DNA of 64,000 nt, from NCBI RefSeq assembly GCF_001681715.1, contig NZ_LNWY01000011.1:1-64000 (forward strand). Reading direction: 5' to 3'. A program made the position numbers and the translations under genes. Below the pieces are notes generated by a model. The model was given only the letters and a program-made list of their open reading frames with translations, searched no databases and was not told where the DNA came from. Origin of the DNA: Tritonibacter mobilis (GTDB taxonomy: Bacteria; Pseudomonadota; Alphaproteobacteria; Rhodobacterales; Rhodobacteraceae). Shown here one piece after another: positions 51,492 to 60,452 of the stretch (positions are counted from its first letter, which is position 1; each line of letters begins with the position of its first letter).

Positions 51492-53138
51492 TTGACGGCA
51501 TTTTTGATACAGATCGCGGGCGCGGCAGCGCTCTTGCTGTGGGCGGTGCGACTGGTGCGCACCGGTGTGGAGCGTGCGTTTGCCACGCAACTCAGACAAG
51601 GCCTGAGGCGGGCATCGGATAACCGGCTGCTGGCGGCGATCTCTGGGCTGGTGTCGGCCATGCTGCTACAAAGCTCTACTGCCGTTGCGATGCTGGTCTC
51701 AAACTTTGCCAGCAAAGGCGCGCTGAGTGCTGCCGTGGGGGTGGCGATGCTGCTCGGTGCGGATCTCGGGTCCGCATTGGTGGCGCAGATCCTGCTGGCC
51801 CGTCCCGGCATATTGGTGCCTGCACTGCTGCTGGTAGGGGTTGCCCTGTTCTTGCGCAGCAACCAGCGCAAGCTGCGCCAGACTGGCCGCATCCTGATCG
51901 GACTGGCGCTGATCTTTGTCTCGCTTGATATGCTGCGCACGGCCACGGCACCGATTATCCAGAGCGACGGCGCAGTGGCCGTCCTTGGCTATCTCGACAG
52001 TGATTTGCTGACCGCCTTCCTACTGGGTGCAGTCTTTGCGTGGGTGGTGCATTCCAGCGTTGCAGCCATCCTGCTGTTTGTAACCATGGTGGCGCAGGGG
52101 GCGCTGCCGCCGATGGCAGCGATGGCAATGGTTCTGGGGGCCAACCTTGGTGGCGCCATGATCGCATTTGTGCTGACCTTGGCGGCCGATGTGCGCGCCC
52201 GCCGTATCGTGAGCGCCAATCTCGCGCTGCGCGGTGGTGGCGCCTTGGCTATGCTGCTTGCGCTCAATTTGGATGCGCTTGATCCCACATGGCTGGGGCA
52301 GGGCGCGGCGGTACAGGTGATGGGGCTGCATCTGGCCTTTAACCTTGCGTTGTGCCTGCTGGCGCTGCCGTTTGTCGGCCTCATTGCTCGCATGAGCAAA
52401 GGCGTGATGCGTGATCCCAACGTTCAGTCGCTGGGGCGCGGGATGAGTGCCTTGGACCCCGCCGCCCTTGAAGATCCGCCGCGCGCACTTGGCTGCGCTG
52501 CGCGGGAACTGTTGCGGATGGGGGAGGTCATCGAGAAAATGCTGGTCGCCGCCATGGGCCTTTATGAGGTCTGGGACGACCGCGTCGCCAGTGCGATCCG
52601 TGACGAGGACAAAGCGCTGCGACAGATGCATCTGGACCTCAAACTCTATTTGGCGGGGATGAACCGTCACAAGCTGGATGACAGTGCCGTCAATGGCGCG
52701 ATTGAGGCGTCGCTGATGGCGGCCAACCTTGAGGCCGCCGCCGATCAGGTGGCGCGAAAAATGACCGATCTGGCCCGCAAACTGTCGCATGAGGGGATCA
52801 GCTTTTCCAAAAGTGGCAAGCAGGAGATCGACGATTTTATGGACCGCATTCAGGCCAACGTACAACTGGCGCTGACGGTGATGATGACGCGCAACCCTGA
52901 TGATGCACGCGAGTTGGTTGCTGAGAAGGAAAGCATCCGCACTGCAGAGCAGAGACTACAAAGCAAACACCTGACACGCCTGCGCGAAGGCGTGAGCGAA
53001 AGCATTGAGACCAGCGCCATTCATCAGGAAACCTTGCGCATCCTGAAACAGGTCAATACCTCCTTTGCGATGGCAGGCTATCCGATCCTCGATGAATCCG
53101 GTGATTTGCTCTCAAGCCGTTTGTCCTCACAAGGGTAG
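51492..53138 (+). CDS. Na/Pi cotransporter family protein with C-terminal PhoU-like domain
   Basis: 548 residues from a TTG. Eight or more membrane helices (to about residue 300) with the two inverted-repeat QSS-type motifs, MLLQSSTAVAMLV and WVVHSSVAAILLF. A cytoplasmic helical PhoU-like region (about 330-540) follows. Type II sodium/phosphate symporters of this build (NptA/YjbB class) move inorganic phosphate. Adjacent to the ugp system and a phosphatase, it completes a phosphate-handling cassette. It lies 56 bp after the HAD gene. Confidence 0.85.
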   Translation: MTAFLIQIAGAAALLLWAVRLVRTGVERAFATQLRQGLRRASDNRLLAAISGLVSAMLLQSSTAVAMLVSNFASKGALSAAVGVAMLLGADLGSALVAQILLARPGILVPALLLVGVALFLRSNQRKLRQTGRILIGLALIFVSLDMLRTATAPIIQSDGAVAVLGYLDSDLLTAFLLGAVFAWVVHSSVAAILLFVTMVAQGALPPMAAMAMVLGANLGGAMIAFVLTLAADVRARRIVSANLALRGGGALAMLLALNLDALDPTWLGQGAAVQVMGLHLAFNLALCLLALPFVGLIARMSKGVMRDPNVQSLGRGMSALDPAALEDPPRALGCAARELLRMGEVIEKMLVAAMGLYEVWDDRVASAIRDEDKALRQMHLDLKLYLAGMNRHKLDDSAVNGAIEASLMAANLEAAADQVARKMTDLARKLSHEGISFSKSGKQEIDDFMDRIQANVQLALTVMMTRNPDDARELVAEKESIRTAEQRLQSKHLTRLREGVSESIETSAIHQETLRILKQVNTSFAMAGYPILDESGDLLSSRLSSQG

Positions 53139-53219
53139 CAATCGGCAGCCCCTTTGGTATCGGGCTGGAACGGGCGCGGACCTGCACCTGCGTGGTGTGC
53201 ATTCAATAAGGATTTGAAA

Positions 53220-53795
53220 ATGAGAGATTTCCCCAAGATCTGGTTCTTGCGGCATGGTCAGACCGAATGGAACGCTGAACAGCGCGTGCAGGGGCAACTG
53301 GAATCTGATCTGACAGAATTGGGCATCGCGCATGCGCATCGGCAGGCGGAGTTGATGGCGCCTATTCTGCGTGATCAGCGACCGCCCTGTCTTGTCTCGC
53401 CGCTGCGCCGCGCCCAGCACACGGCGCGTATCGCACTTGGCACGCAGAGCTTTGTGACCGAGCCTGCATTGGCAGAAGTCTATGCAGGCCAGTTTCAGGG
53501 GCTTACCCTTCAGGAAATCGCCGCGCGCTATCCTGAAATCGATGCCCGCGTTGACACCCACCTCGATCTGTTTTGCGCCGCGCCCGAAGGCGAGGGATTT
53601 GCCGCGCTGCACGACCGCATTCTGGGCCTCTTGCAGCGTCTGGAAGCCCCAACCGTATTGGTTGCGCATGGGCTGCTGGGGCAGGTGGTGCGTGGCTTGA
53701 TATGCGGGCTGGAGCGTGACGAGATGGCGGCCCTGCCCAATGAACAGGGCTGTGTCTATGTGCTTGAAGAGGGGCGCGAAACCGTGTTGCGCTGA
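53220..53795 (+). CDS. histidine phosphatase family protein
   Basis: 191 residues from the ATG at 53220; the frame is open upstream but the family start is here. The catalytic FLRHGQTEWN gives the phospho-His, LVSPLRRAQHTA the Arg pair, LAEVYAGQFQGLT the acid region and VLVAHGLLGQVVR the second His. Phosphoglycerate-mutase-like phosphatases of this type are cytoplasmic; the substrate is unknown. It separates the phosphate genes from tRNA-Val. Confidence 0.85.
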   Translation: MRDFPKIWFLRHGQTEWNAEQRVQGQLESDLTELGIAHAHRQAELMAPILRDQRPPCLVSPLRRAQHTARIALGTQSFVTEPALAEVYAGQFQGLTLQEIAARYPEIDARVDTHLDLFCAAPEGEGFAALHDRILGLLQRLEAPTVLVAHGLLGQVVRGLICGLERDEMAALPNEQGCVYVLEEGRETVLR

Positions 53796-53873
53796 AGGCT
53801 GTCACATTTTCTCAAAAAACCTTGCGATGCCCTCTTGCACTTTCTCTCAGCATTCTCTAAATCCCCGCTCACC

Positions 53874-53949
<76 letters not shown>

Positions 53950-54023
53950 CCTTACCTCTTGAAAACAATGAGATTTATCAAATCTCGACACTGATGTACA
54001 AAGTGTTCCTTGGTCGTGTGAAC

Positions 54024-55034
54024 CTAGCGGTGTGCCTTCAGGTTCATAAAGTCCAGCACATTTACGGCGTCGGTCATGTGTTCCGGCAGGTAGCGACCGT
54101 AGGTCGAGAACGTGATTGCTGTGTTGCTGTGGCCTAAAACTTGGCTCACTTTTTCCAACGGCACACCACTGGCCAGCATCGTTACCGCCGCCGTGTGCCG
54201 CAGATCGTGGATCCGGACATGCCCGATCTTTGATCTGGTCACCGCACCTTGAAACCCTTTGCGGATCGACTTGATCTGCCCGCCGGCATATTCGACGACA
54301 TGTTCTGAGAGGGCGGCTCGATACGCCACATCCAGCGCGGCGCGGGTGCTTGGGTTCATCGGAACGACGGCGCGGCATTTCCTGGTCTGGGAATCTTCGA
54401 GCCTCAGATTGATTGTGCCCCGGTCAAAATCTACACGGTCCCAAGTGAGATCCAGAATCGCGCCAACCCTCCCTGCGGTGCCGAGAAGCAGGATGAGAGC
54501 GATCCTAATGTGAGGTTCAATTGCACCATTTATCAGTGCGCGAGCTTCACCAGCGGAAAGGATGCGCTTGTCTGTCAGGGGTTTGGCAGGGCGCCATATC
54601 TTCGGCGCAGTTTCGATCATCCTGGTGTCGCAGGCGAATTTAAGAGCTGACCGAAGGTGGCCGAGTTCGGTGTGGACGGTGCCTTGGCTCTTCCCTGCTG
54701 CGCGGCGCAGCGTCTCGTACTCGATGCAGGTCTTTTTCACCACGTTGTCGGGGCGCAGGTGTCCGAAGTGGGGCAGAATTGCTTTCCCGGTCCACTTCAT
54801 CGTCTCAGCCGTGGGCTTGCCCTCGAGGTCTTCCCGGTAGGCTTCCTAAATTTGCGCAATAGTCGGGTTCTGGGGGCGGCTCGAGAATGTGGCCGCGCGA
54901 TAGACCTCTATCGCCTCGGATTCTGCTTCCTTTCTGGTGCGTGCCTCAAGTTTACGACGCACTCGCTTTCCGTCCGGCCCCGTCCAGTAGACGCACAAGC
55001 CGCCGCGCAATCTTCCAATATTGACGTCTGGCAT
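54024..55034 (-). pseudogene. tyrosine-family phage integrase with in-frame amber stop
   Basis: The frame from 55034 gives an N-terminal part (MPDVNIGRLRGGLCVYWTGP) ending in TAG at 54848-54846. The same frame continues without shift (EAYREDLEGK...) to 54024, giving the core-binding and catalytic domains. The catalytic Arg is in LLGTAGRVGAILDLTW, His-x-x-Arg in IHDLRHTAAV, His in VLGHSN and the nucleophile Tyr in TFSTYGRYL. Apart from the stop the gene looks complete (336 codons). A single transition (TGG or CAG to TAG) would explain it. The downstream part could restart at the Met at 54800 but would lack the arm-binding domain. Located beside tRNA-Val. Confidence 0.85.
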
Positions 55035-55195
55035 TCGAATTCCTCTACTTCTTTTTGTGGAATGCAGATCATGCGACCGATGCGGAATCCACGCAACTCG
55101 CCTCGTTTCACCAGTTGCCGGACGGTTTCGCCGGAGCAGCCCCAGCGTTCGCCGAGTTGGTCGGGAGTGAATGGCTTGGGTTGAATGTCAGGCAT
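54908..55195 (-). CDS. small helix-turn-helix DNA-binding protein, excisionase-like
   Basis: 95 residues beginning MPDIQPKPFTPDQLGERWGCSGETVRQLVKRG, a MerR/excisionase-type winged helix (about 8-55: GFRIGRMICIPQKEVEEFE). It overlaps the integrase start in another frame by about 127 bp. Such proteins beside integrases direct excision or control the integrase. The C-terminal 40 residues, which lie in the overlap, look unstructured, and the functional part may be only the first 55. Confidence 0.65.
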   Translation of the reverse strand: MPDIQPKPFTPDQLGERWGCSGETVRQLVKRGELRGFRIGRMICIPQKEVEEFECQTSILEDCAAACASTGRGRTESECVVNLRHAPERKQNPRR

Positions 55196-55544
55196 CTCTT
55201 TTCTCCCGTTTCAGTGTGAGGGGCGTCATGCTGCACCTCGCTCTGCTCTCGCCCGTACAATGTCCGCCTCGGCGCCCCTCCGGCAGCTTCTTGGGGTGGG
55301 TCCATTTGCCAGGGTGTGACATCCAGCGGCGACCAGAGGGGCACAGGCACGTGCAGGGCGGGTGCATGACCGCCAGCAGATCCCAACCCTCATTAAGGAT
55401 ACCGTCACGGACCTCGCAGATGATGTGTCGATTGGTCCGATCCTCTGCCGGAGCAAGGTCGCAGGACCAGACGTCATGGCCGAGGGCCAGCAGAGCGCGG
55501 CGAATGGTGCTGCTGGTTTCGCAGGCGACCAGTGCTTTAGCCAT
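55188..55544 (-). pseudogene. truncated phage DNA-methyltransferase-like protein
   Basis: From the ATG at 55544 the product begins MAKALVACETSSTIRRALLA and continues GHDVWSCDLAPAEDRTNRHI, then WDLLAVMHPPCTCLCPSGRRW. That is the Rossmann start and PPC motif of phage-encoded cytosine-methyltransferase-like proteins. Similarity ends shortly after (about residue 90); the remaining 28 residues are dissimilar and the second half of the family is absent, so it is probably a deletion remnant. It overlaps the start of the HTH gene by 8 bp. Confidence 0.55.
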
Positions 55545-55612
55545 TGAGGCCACCTTGCACCAAAGTCGGCGCGGGCAATTGGCCGTTGTAGGGGCAATCT
55601 GGATGGCCATCG

Positions 55613-55966
55613 CTACGCGCCTGAGGCGGTCTTGATCCAGCTGTTCAGGGCGCTTTGGCGGGATGTGCCGGTGCTATGAATGCCCAGCAGATCCACCAGC
55701 CAGAGCGCCTCATCATAGAGCCAAGCGTCTGACATGGGCGCAGTCATGCATCCGCCGAGGTCTGAGAATTGTTCGGACCTCTGATGCATCGGTGTCGCTC
55801 TGAGGGTCTCCGCCGCGGCATAGAGCGCAAGGGTGTTGATCTCGGCGGATGATGCGCGGGCGGTGGGCAACTTGGAGGATTGATCCGCCCGCGCCAGATC
55901 CGCACCGCGAGAGCAGTGCGAAACCTCGGGACAGTCGGCGGCGCGCAATCCTCCAACGCGCCGCAT
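55613..55966 (-). CDS. hypothetical phage-region protein
   Basis: An open frame ending in SRQSALNSWIKTASGA. The best-looking protein part is the C-terminal half (SDAWLYDEALWLVDLLGI), predicted helical. The start is uncertain: Met at about 55966 or 55777; the frame extends to 56056, but that would run across the divergent gene. No family recognised. It is divergent from the 191-residue gene, as in phage early/late control regions. Confidence 0.4.
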   Translation of the reverse strand: MRRVGGLRAADCPEVSHCSRGADLARADQSSKLPTARASSAEINTLALYAAAETLRATPMHQRSEQFSDLGGCMTAPMSDAWLYDEALWLVDLLGIHSTGTSRQSALNSWIKTASGA

Positions 55967-56540
55967 GTGTTCAGTGGTCTCGGAGGGGCGGGTGCAGGAG
56001 TTGTTGATCACGCCGCTGGAGGCATTGGGGTTGGCGCGGCCCTCGACGCTGACCAAGGCGCAGTTTGCGGTGACGCTGGGCGAGTTGCGCCAGAAGCTGG
56101 CCTATATGTCTCCAGCGAGCCTCGCGGTGCTGCGGGATTGGGTCGAGGCTCACCCGGGCGGCAAGGATAAGGATCGGTTTCCGATTGGGCTGAAGATCCT
56201 GAACAAGGCGCGCGAGATCCAACCGCCGGAGAGCGGGCCGTCGCCGCTGATGCTCAAGGTCTTCGGGCACGCGCTAGGGCAAGAGGCGACGGCCGGGAGC
56301 TGGGCTCCGGAGTTGCTGCGCTACCTGCGCGGGGCGCGGGAATGGCCGGGACGCTACACCGTTACCCAGATCCGCAATGAGGCGGATGGGGCCGCGCGGC
56401 GGAGGGCAGATATCGAAATGCGGGCAGGGCGCGGGGATCGGTTGTCGATGGAGGATGAGAGCTTTCGCGCCCGACGATCTGAAGCGCTGCAGAAATGCAA
56501 AGAGATTGCAGACCAGGTACAGCGGGATGCAGCAGCATGA
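55965..56540 (+). CDS. hypothetical phage-region protein (191 aa)
   Basis: 191 residues; a GTG at 55992 with GGAGGGG in front is an equally good start. Soluble, charged, helical (LTKAQFAVTLGELRQKLAYMSPASLAVLRDWVEA). Its stop overlaps the next gene (ATGA), so the two are coupled. Such pairs occur upstream of HNH endonuclease and terminase genes in prophages of this family of bacteria; function unknown. Confidence 0.6.
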   Translation: MCSVVSEGRVQELLITPLEALGLARPSTLTKAQFAVTLGELRQKLAYMSPASLAVLRDWVEAHPGGKDKDRFPIGLKILNKAREIQPPESGPSPLMLKVFGHALGQEATAGSWAPELLRYLRGAREWPGRYTVTQIRNEADGAARRRADIEMRAGRGDRLSMEDESFRARRSEALQKCKEIADQVQRDAAA

Positions 56541-57268
56541 GCGAGCATGTTGTGATCGCAGCATCTGATGGCGTGGCGGATCTGACCCCGGTGGCAAAGT
56601 TCATGGCGGCGCGCCAGCTGCGCCTGAAGGCGGAGGCAGATCGCATCGAGGCGGTGAAGGCCCGGGGCTATGTTCCCGAGGTCTGCAGTGATGCCATCCC
56701 CGAGGCTCCGGCCCGGGGAGCAATCCGCGTGTTCCAACCGATGAGCCTGTTTCCCGATGGTGAAAACGACTGGAAGGCCCGCCCCTCGGGATACCGTGGC
56801 CGGTCGGCCATGCAGTGCGCGGATGTGTTCGATGTGATGGCGGCCAAGGCGGCCAGCAACGGCAAGCCCGCGCCCTTCACCCGCGCGCAGGTGGCCGCAG
56901 GGCGATATTATCGGGATCTGGTCGAGCGCCACGCCTGCGCCGGAGTGCGCTGCTCCTCTGTTGAGGCCATCCGTAGCGGCGGTGGTGGCAGTGGCAGCTT
57001 CATCGATGCAGTGCTGCGGCAACGCGAAGAGATCGAGCGCATCCAAAGGCGCATCGGCACGGGTACTGCTATGGCCGTGCGCAAGATCCGCCCGTCCAAA
57101 CGTGGTTCACGCGTGAACATCACGGATCGGCGGCTGGTGGATATGGTGTGTCTGGAGGACAAGCCGATCAGCGCGGTGCTGCGGGCAAATGGGTGGAGTG
57201 TGCGGGGGCAGACGTCCGGTGCGTTGCGGCAGGTTTTGGCTGAGGTGTTGGAGCGGGTAATACTTTGA
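56537..57268 (+). CDS. hypothetical phage-region protein, possible DNA-binding (243 aa)
   Basis: 243 residues from the ATG at 56537. The C-terminal 60 residues are basic and contain a helix-turn-helix-like stretch (LVDMVCLEDKPISAVLRANGW) after KIRPSKRGSRVNI, which could bind DNA. It is the last intact phage-type gene before the toxin module; in the usual order the HNH and terminase genes come next, here displaced by 3.5 kb of cargo. Confidence 0.6.
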   Translation: MSEHVVIAASDGVADLTPVAKFMAARQLRLKAEADRIEAVKARGYVPEVCSDAIPEAPARGAIRVFQPMSLFPDGENDWKARPSGYRGRSAMQCADVFDVMAAKAASNGKPAPFTRAQVAAGRYYRDLVERHACAGVRCSSVEAIRSGGGGSGSFIDAVLRQREEIERIQRRIGTGTAMAVRKIRPSKRGSRVNITDRRLVDMVCLEDKPISAVLRANGWSVRGQTSGALRQVLAEVLERVIL

Positions 57269-57385
57269 AGGTGCCGCGTTTTAAGGCATTCGGTTTACAT
57301 CACGAACTTAGAGCGGAGATCGCCGAATATTACATTCACGAAGTGTTCGAAAGCTAAATGAAACACTATACGATCTAGTAATCGC

Positions 57386-58573
57386 GTGCTCAATGTGCCG
57401 TCACGCTATGGTTGTGTCTTGCTCGCAAATATGCAATGCGGCTACCTATTGGTAGTATTTTTATTAGCAGGTATTGTTGTGAGAAGCCAAGAGAGCTTTG
57501 ACTGTTGGGTGGAGACATCGGGGCAGCCAGTTAGTGAACAGGTATCGTCAACTGCCCTCCACCTCGAAGATATTTCAGATGTTGATATACCTTCGTGCAA
57601 TGAAATTTCCGCTTTACGCTCGAGCTTGCCAGAGGCGCCGGCAGCTTTGCTCGCATCTCTCTACGGCCCCAGTGCGCCGAAACATGTTTACCTTCTGGTA
57701 GATGGCACTCTGCGAGCCGAAGTGGCAGGGCTGTTTGATTTAGATGTGGTCAGTGCGAATGCATCGTCACTATTCACCGATACAGTTGCCGAGAGTCTTG
57801 GTGAAGCAGGGCCATGGTTAGTGGATCTATCGATTTCTAACCAAAACGAACCTGGAGACGTGAGCCTGCTTCACGACTTTTTCGCCCGCCATTGGCCTGC
57901 AGGTTATAGCATACTTATATCTACAGATGCTTCATTCGACGCACTCCGCGGTCATCTGAAGCGCTTCATCAAGCGACCCATACTAGATGACGGTAGAGTG
58001 CTCACATTCCGCTTTTGGGATCCACGTATCTTGACCCCATTTTTAACGACAATCCAAGATGACAGAAGTCGTGCCCGCAGAATGGCGATAACCGACGAAG
58101 GGTTACCCATAGCCTACATTCTACCAAGCTCCAAAGTGCAAACAGTAGATCCAGATAATCTTGTCGCGGTTCGCATCTCTCCGGATGCTGATCTTTTGTT
58201 AGAACCGATGCGGCCATTGCGCTTGTGTTATGCAGACTTTGATGATCTTGCGCGTGAGCGGGCGATCCAGAGAAACACCCGTATTGCTGAGCGTTTGCGT
58301 CAAGACTTTGCAACAGAGTTGGAAGGGCGTCCCATTGAGCAAATTCAATTGGCCGTTCATCATGCGGTGGAGCGATTTGGGGCATTCGGTTTTCGCAATC
58401 ACGCACATCTTCACTTTTTTGCAGCGTGGTCGTTGTTTTATGGTCCGGCCTTCGAGCGGAGTGATCCTACGAGGGAGTTGGAGGCCATACTAGATTCCGA
58501 TGCGCACGAAACTGAGCGATTTCGCGCGTTCAGGCGAAGGTTCGAGACTTTCACCACGAAGAGGGCAGTTTGA
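57386..58573 (+). CDS. DUF4123-domain protein, probable T6SS effector adaptor
   Basis: 395 residues from a GTG; the start is uncertain because the first 60 residues, with a hydrophobic stretch, do not resemble the family. From about residue 85 the DUF4123 pattern appears: SAPKHVYLLVDGTLRAEVAG, then GPWLVDL, FFARHWPAGYSILISTDASFDALRGHLKRF and VLTFRFWDPRILTPFL. DUF4123 (Tap/Tec) chaperones load specific effectors onto VgrG spikes of type VI secretion systems. The C-terminal 130 residues are helical and probably effector-specific. Its stop overlaps the toxin gene (TGATG). No VgrG gene lies in the window. Less GC-rich than the flanking genes. Confidence 0.8.
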   Translation: MLNVPSRYGCVLLANMQCGYLLVVFLLAGIVVRSQESFDCWVETSGQPVSEQVSSTALHLEDISDVDIPSCNEISALRSSLPEAPAALLASLYGPSAPKHVYLLVDGTLRAEVAGLFDLDVVSANASSLFTDTVAESLGEAGPWLVDLSISNQNEPGDVSLLHDFFARHWPAGYSILISTDASFDALRGHLKRFIKRPILDDGRVLTFRFWDPRILTPFLTTIQDDRSRARRMAITDEGLPIAYILPSSKVQTVDPDNLVAVRISPDADLLLEPMRPLRLCYADFDDLARERAIQRNTRIAERLRQDFATELEGRPIEQIQLAVHHAVERFGAFGFRNHAHLHFFAAWSLFYGPAFERSDPTRELEAILDSDAHETERFRAFRRRFETFTTKRAV

Positions 58574-60192
58574 TGACGGAGACACTCGAACCTGCCTCAA
58601 TTGCCGCCCGTTCTGAACGATCCGCATATGCTGAAGCTACACCGCCCAACGGTGTATGTGCCACCTGTCGCGGGCCAGTGATGGTGCGCGGCTACTATGA
58701 CGACTATTGGCGTTCACCCATCACGATGTCAGAGTTCCGGATTGAAGATGCGAATGGTATCGCACTCGATGGTGGTTTGCGCCTTCAAGGGATGCCTTCC
58801 TTCGGGCGGCAGGATGGCGATGGGACCGAGGGCCTCGAAAATGAACTTGGCTATGCCGAGTTTAATGACGCACAGCGTGGCGGAGTCGTCGCCGAATTGC
58901 TTGCCGACGAAGCAGCTCTGCTAGAAGCTCAAGAATTGTCTAAGAAAATTAAAGATGATCTGCGTGCGCTGGCGATGCGAATGGAAACCTCGTTGCAGCA
59001 TTGGATACGCGAATGGGAAAGTGACGGATGGTGGGGTGCAATAGGAACGTTCTTTGAAGGAGTGCGTGGTGGCGTCACGGCTTGGTGGAACGGGGAAGGT
59101 GAATTCTGGTCAGCGGTCGGAGACTGGATAGCGGGCTTGCCTGACGCGATTGGAAACACTTGGGATAGCATGACAGATGGCGCTCGCGCGCTTTGGGAAA
59201 ACCGTGATCGCATCGTCGGAATGATACAGGCCTTGGCCGAAGGGGCGGTGAATACTTTCGAGCAGGGCATCGAAGCGCTGGCTGACATCGTATCAGAAAT
59301 CCCTGATTTGAATGAAGTCGCAGGACTTCTCCAAGATCTCGTCCGTCGCTCAGCAGAATGGAGCGGGGCGATGATCGAGGTCGCAACACGTACAGATGTT
59401 CTGCGCGTGATGGCAGCTACTTCGCTTGGAGTGTTGATGCTTGTGCCCCCGAACTTCTGGGCGGAAGTGGTCGGTCAAGGCATAGGCTTTCTGATCCCCG
59501 AGGCAATAATTTCCGTTGTGTTTCTTCTCATCGCAGCCTTCACGGGAGGGAGTGGCGGTGCTGCCCTTGCGGCTCGGCTTACTGCCTTCGCTGCTCGGGT
59601 AACCACTCAATTGACCACTCGCGCCGCGCGCGCGGGGCGGGTTCTGGGGGATCTATTCTCAACGCTAATCGGGTTGGTGGAAAAACTCACCGATCTTGTG
59701 AAGTCCCTACTCAAAGGGCGACGGGAGCGTCGTGCAGGGACTACAGATGCAGAGATTGAAATCGAACGTAGCTCTGCGGTGCAACGCGTTCCCCCAAAAA
59801 GAAAGCCTTGGGAGCGTCAGGATTTAGATGAGGAGTGGTATGACGCTGAAACTGGGGAACTTCGTTGGCCCCCAAATGATGGCTTTGGTGCCGCTCCAAC
59901 CCAAGAAACTTTAAGACCCGGAACGCGTATTGACCGGTTCAGCGGTCGCACTGGCTTGGATGATACGGGCAGGTATCTATCTCCCGAGGGCACCGATTTT
60001 GGCTCTCGTGCACTTCCCTATGACCCTTCAACGCAGCAATATGCGGTTTATGAAGTCGTTCAGGATCTCCCGGTGTCGGCTGGACAGGCTGCACCATGGT
60101 TTGGTGAGGTGGGTGGTGCAACGCAGTATATGCTCGACCGCCCATTGAACGACTTGATTAACAACGGATTTATTCGACAGGTGTATCCATGA
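58573..60192 (+). CDS. probable T6SS effector with C-terminal TNT (NAD glycohydrolase) toxin domain
   Basis: 539 residues from the ATG at 58573 (TTG at 58570 possible). The N-terminus has NGVCATCRGPVMVRGYYDDYW, then MSEFRIEDANG. A helical middle part with Trp-rich amphipathic repeats follows (WDSMTDGARALWENRD), with hydrophobic segments about 270-340 (VLMLVPPNFWAEVVGQGIGF). Residues about 450-539 match the TNT fold: Arg455 in RIDRFSG, TGRYLSPEGTDFGSRALP, YAVYEVVQDLPVSAGQAAPWFGE, and Gln518 in GGATQYML, the position of the catalytic Gln of tuberculosis necrotizing toxin. TNT domains hydrolyse NAD+ (or NADP+). The adaptor upstream and two small genes downstream make an effector-immunity module. 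Confidence 0.85.
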   Translation: MTETLEPASIAARSERSAYAEATPPNGVCATCRGPVMVRGYYDDYWRSPITMSEFRIEDANGIALDGGLRLQGMPSFGRQDGDGTEGLENELGYAEFNDAQRGGVVAELLADEAALLEAQELSKKIKDDLRALAMRMETSLQHWIREWESDGWWGAIGTFFEGVRGGVTAWWNGEGEFWSAVGDWIAGLPDAIGNTWDSMTDGARALWENRDRIVGMIQALAEGAVNTFEQGIEALADIVSEIPDLNEVAGLLQDLVRRSAEWSGAMIEVATRTDVLRVMAATSLGVLMLVPPNFWAEVVGQGIGFLIPEAIISVVFLLIAAFTGGSGGAALAARLTAFAARVTTQLTTRAARAGRVLGDLFSTLIGLVEKLTDLVKSLLKGRRERRAGTTDAEIEIERSSAVQRVPPKRKPWERQDLDEEWYDAETGELRWPPNDGFGAAPTQETLRPGTRIDRFSGRTGLDDTGRYLSPEGTDFGSRALPYDPSTQQYAVYEVVQDLPVSAGQAAPWFGEVGGATQYMLDRPLNDLINNGFIRQVYP

Positions 60193-60452
60193 AGACAACA
60201 ATGACACTTAAAGAGATGAAGGACTACCTAGATCGCCATGGCGTCGAAGACGGCTCAGTTTATACGCATGGTGGCCTCGGTGGAGGCGATATTGACGGTA
60301 TCGAGGAGATCGATGGCGTTTGGCATACATATTTCAGCGAGCGAGGTAGCAAGAATGCCTATCGGGCTTGGCCAGACGAAGAATCTGCGGTCGCGTATCT
60401 CTTGCCGAGAATTGTTGCATTGGCGAAGCAGTATCGGATTTGGACGGGATGA
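60189..60452 (+). CDS. probable TNT-toxin immunity protein 1
   Basis: 87 residues; ATG overlaps the toxin stop (ATGA). No signal or membrane segment, as expected for protection against a cytoplasmic NADase. It shares with the next gene the pattern YLxxHGxxxGxxYTxGGL, then GIEExxGxWxTYxxExxxKxxYxxWP, so the two are paralogues. The role is inferred from position; no known immunity family could be named by eye. Confidence 0.7.
   Translation: MKTTMTLKEMKDYLDRHGVEDGSVYTHGGLGGGDIDGIEEIDGVWHTYFSERGSKNAYRAWPDEESAVAYLLPRIVALAKQYRIWTG

Noticed and set aside
58573-60192. Rhs-type toxin interpretation of the effector
   Set aside because: No YD repeats or RhsA core motif; the protein is a compact helical N-terminal part plus TNT domain.
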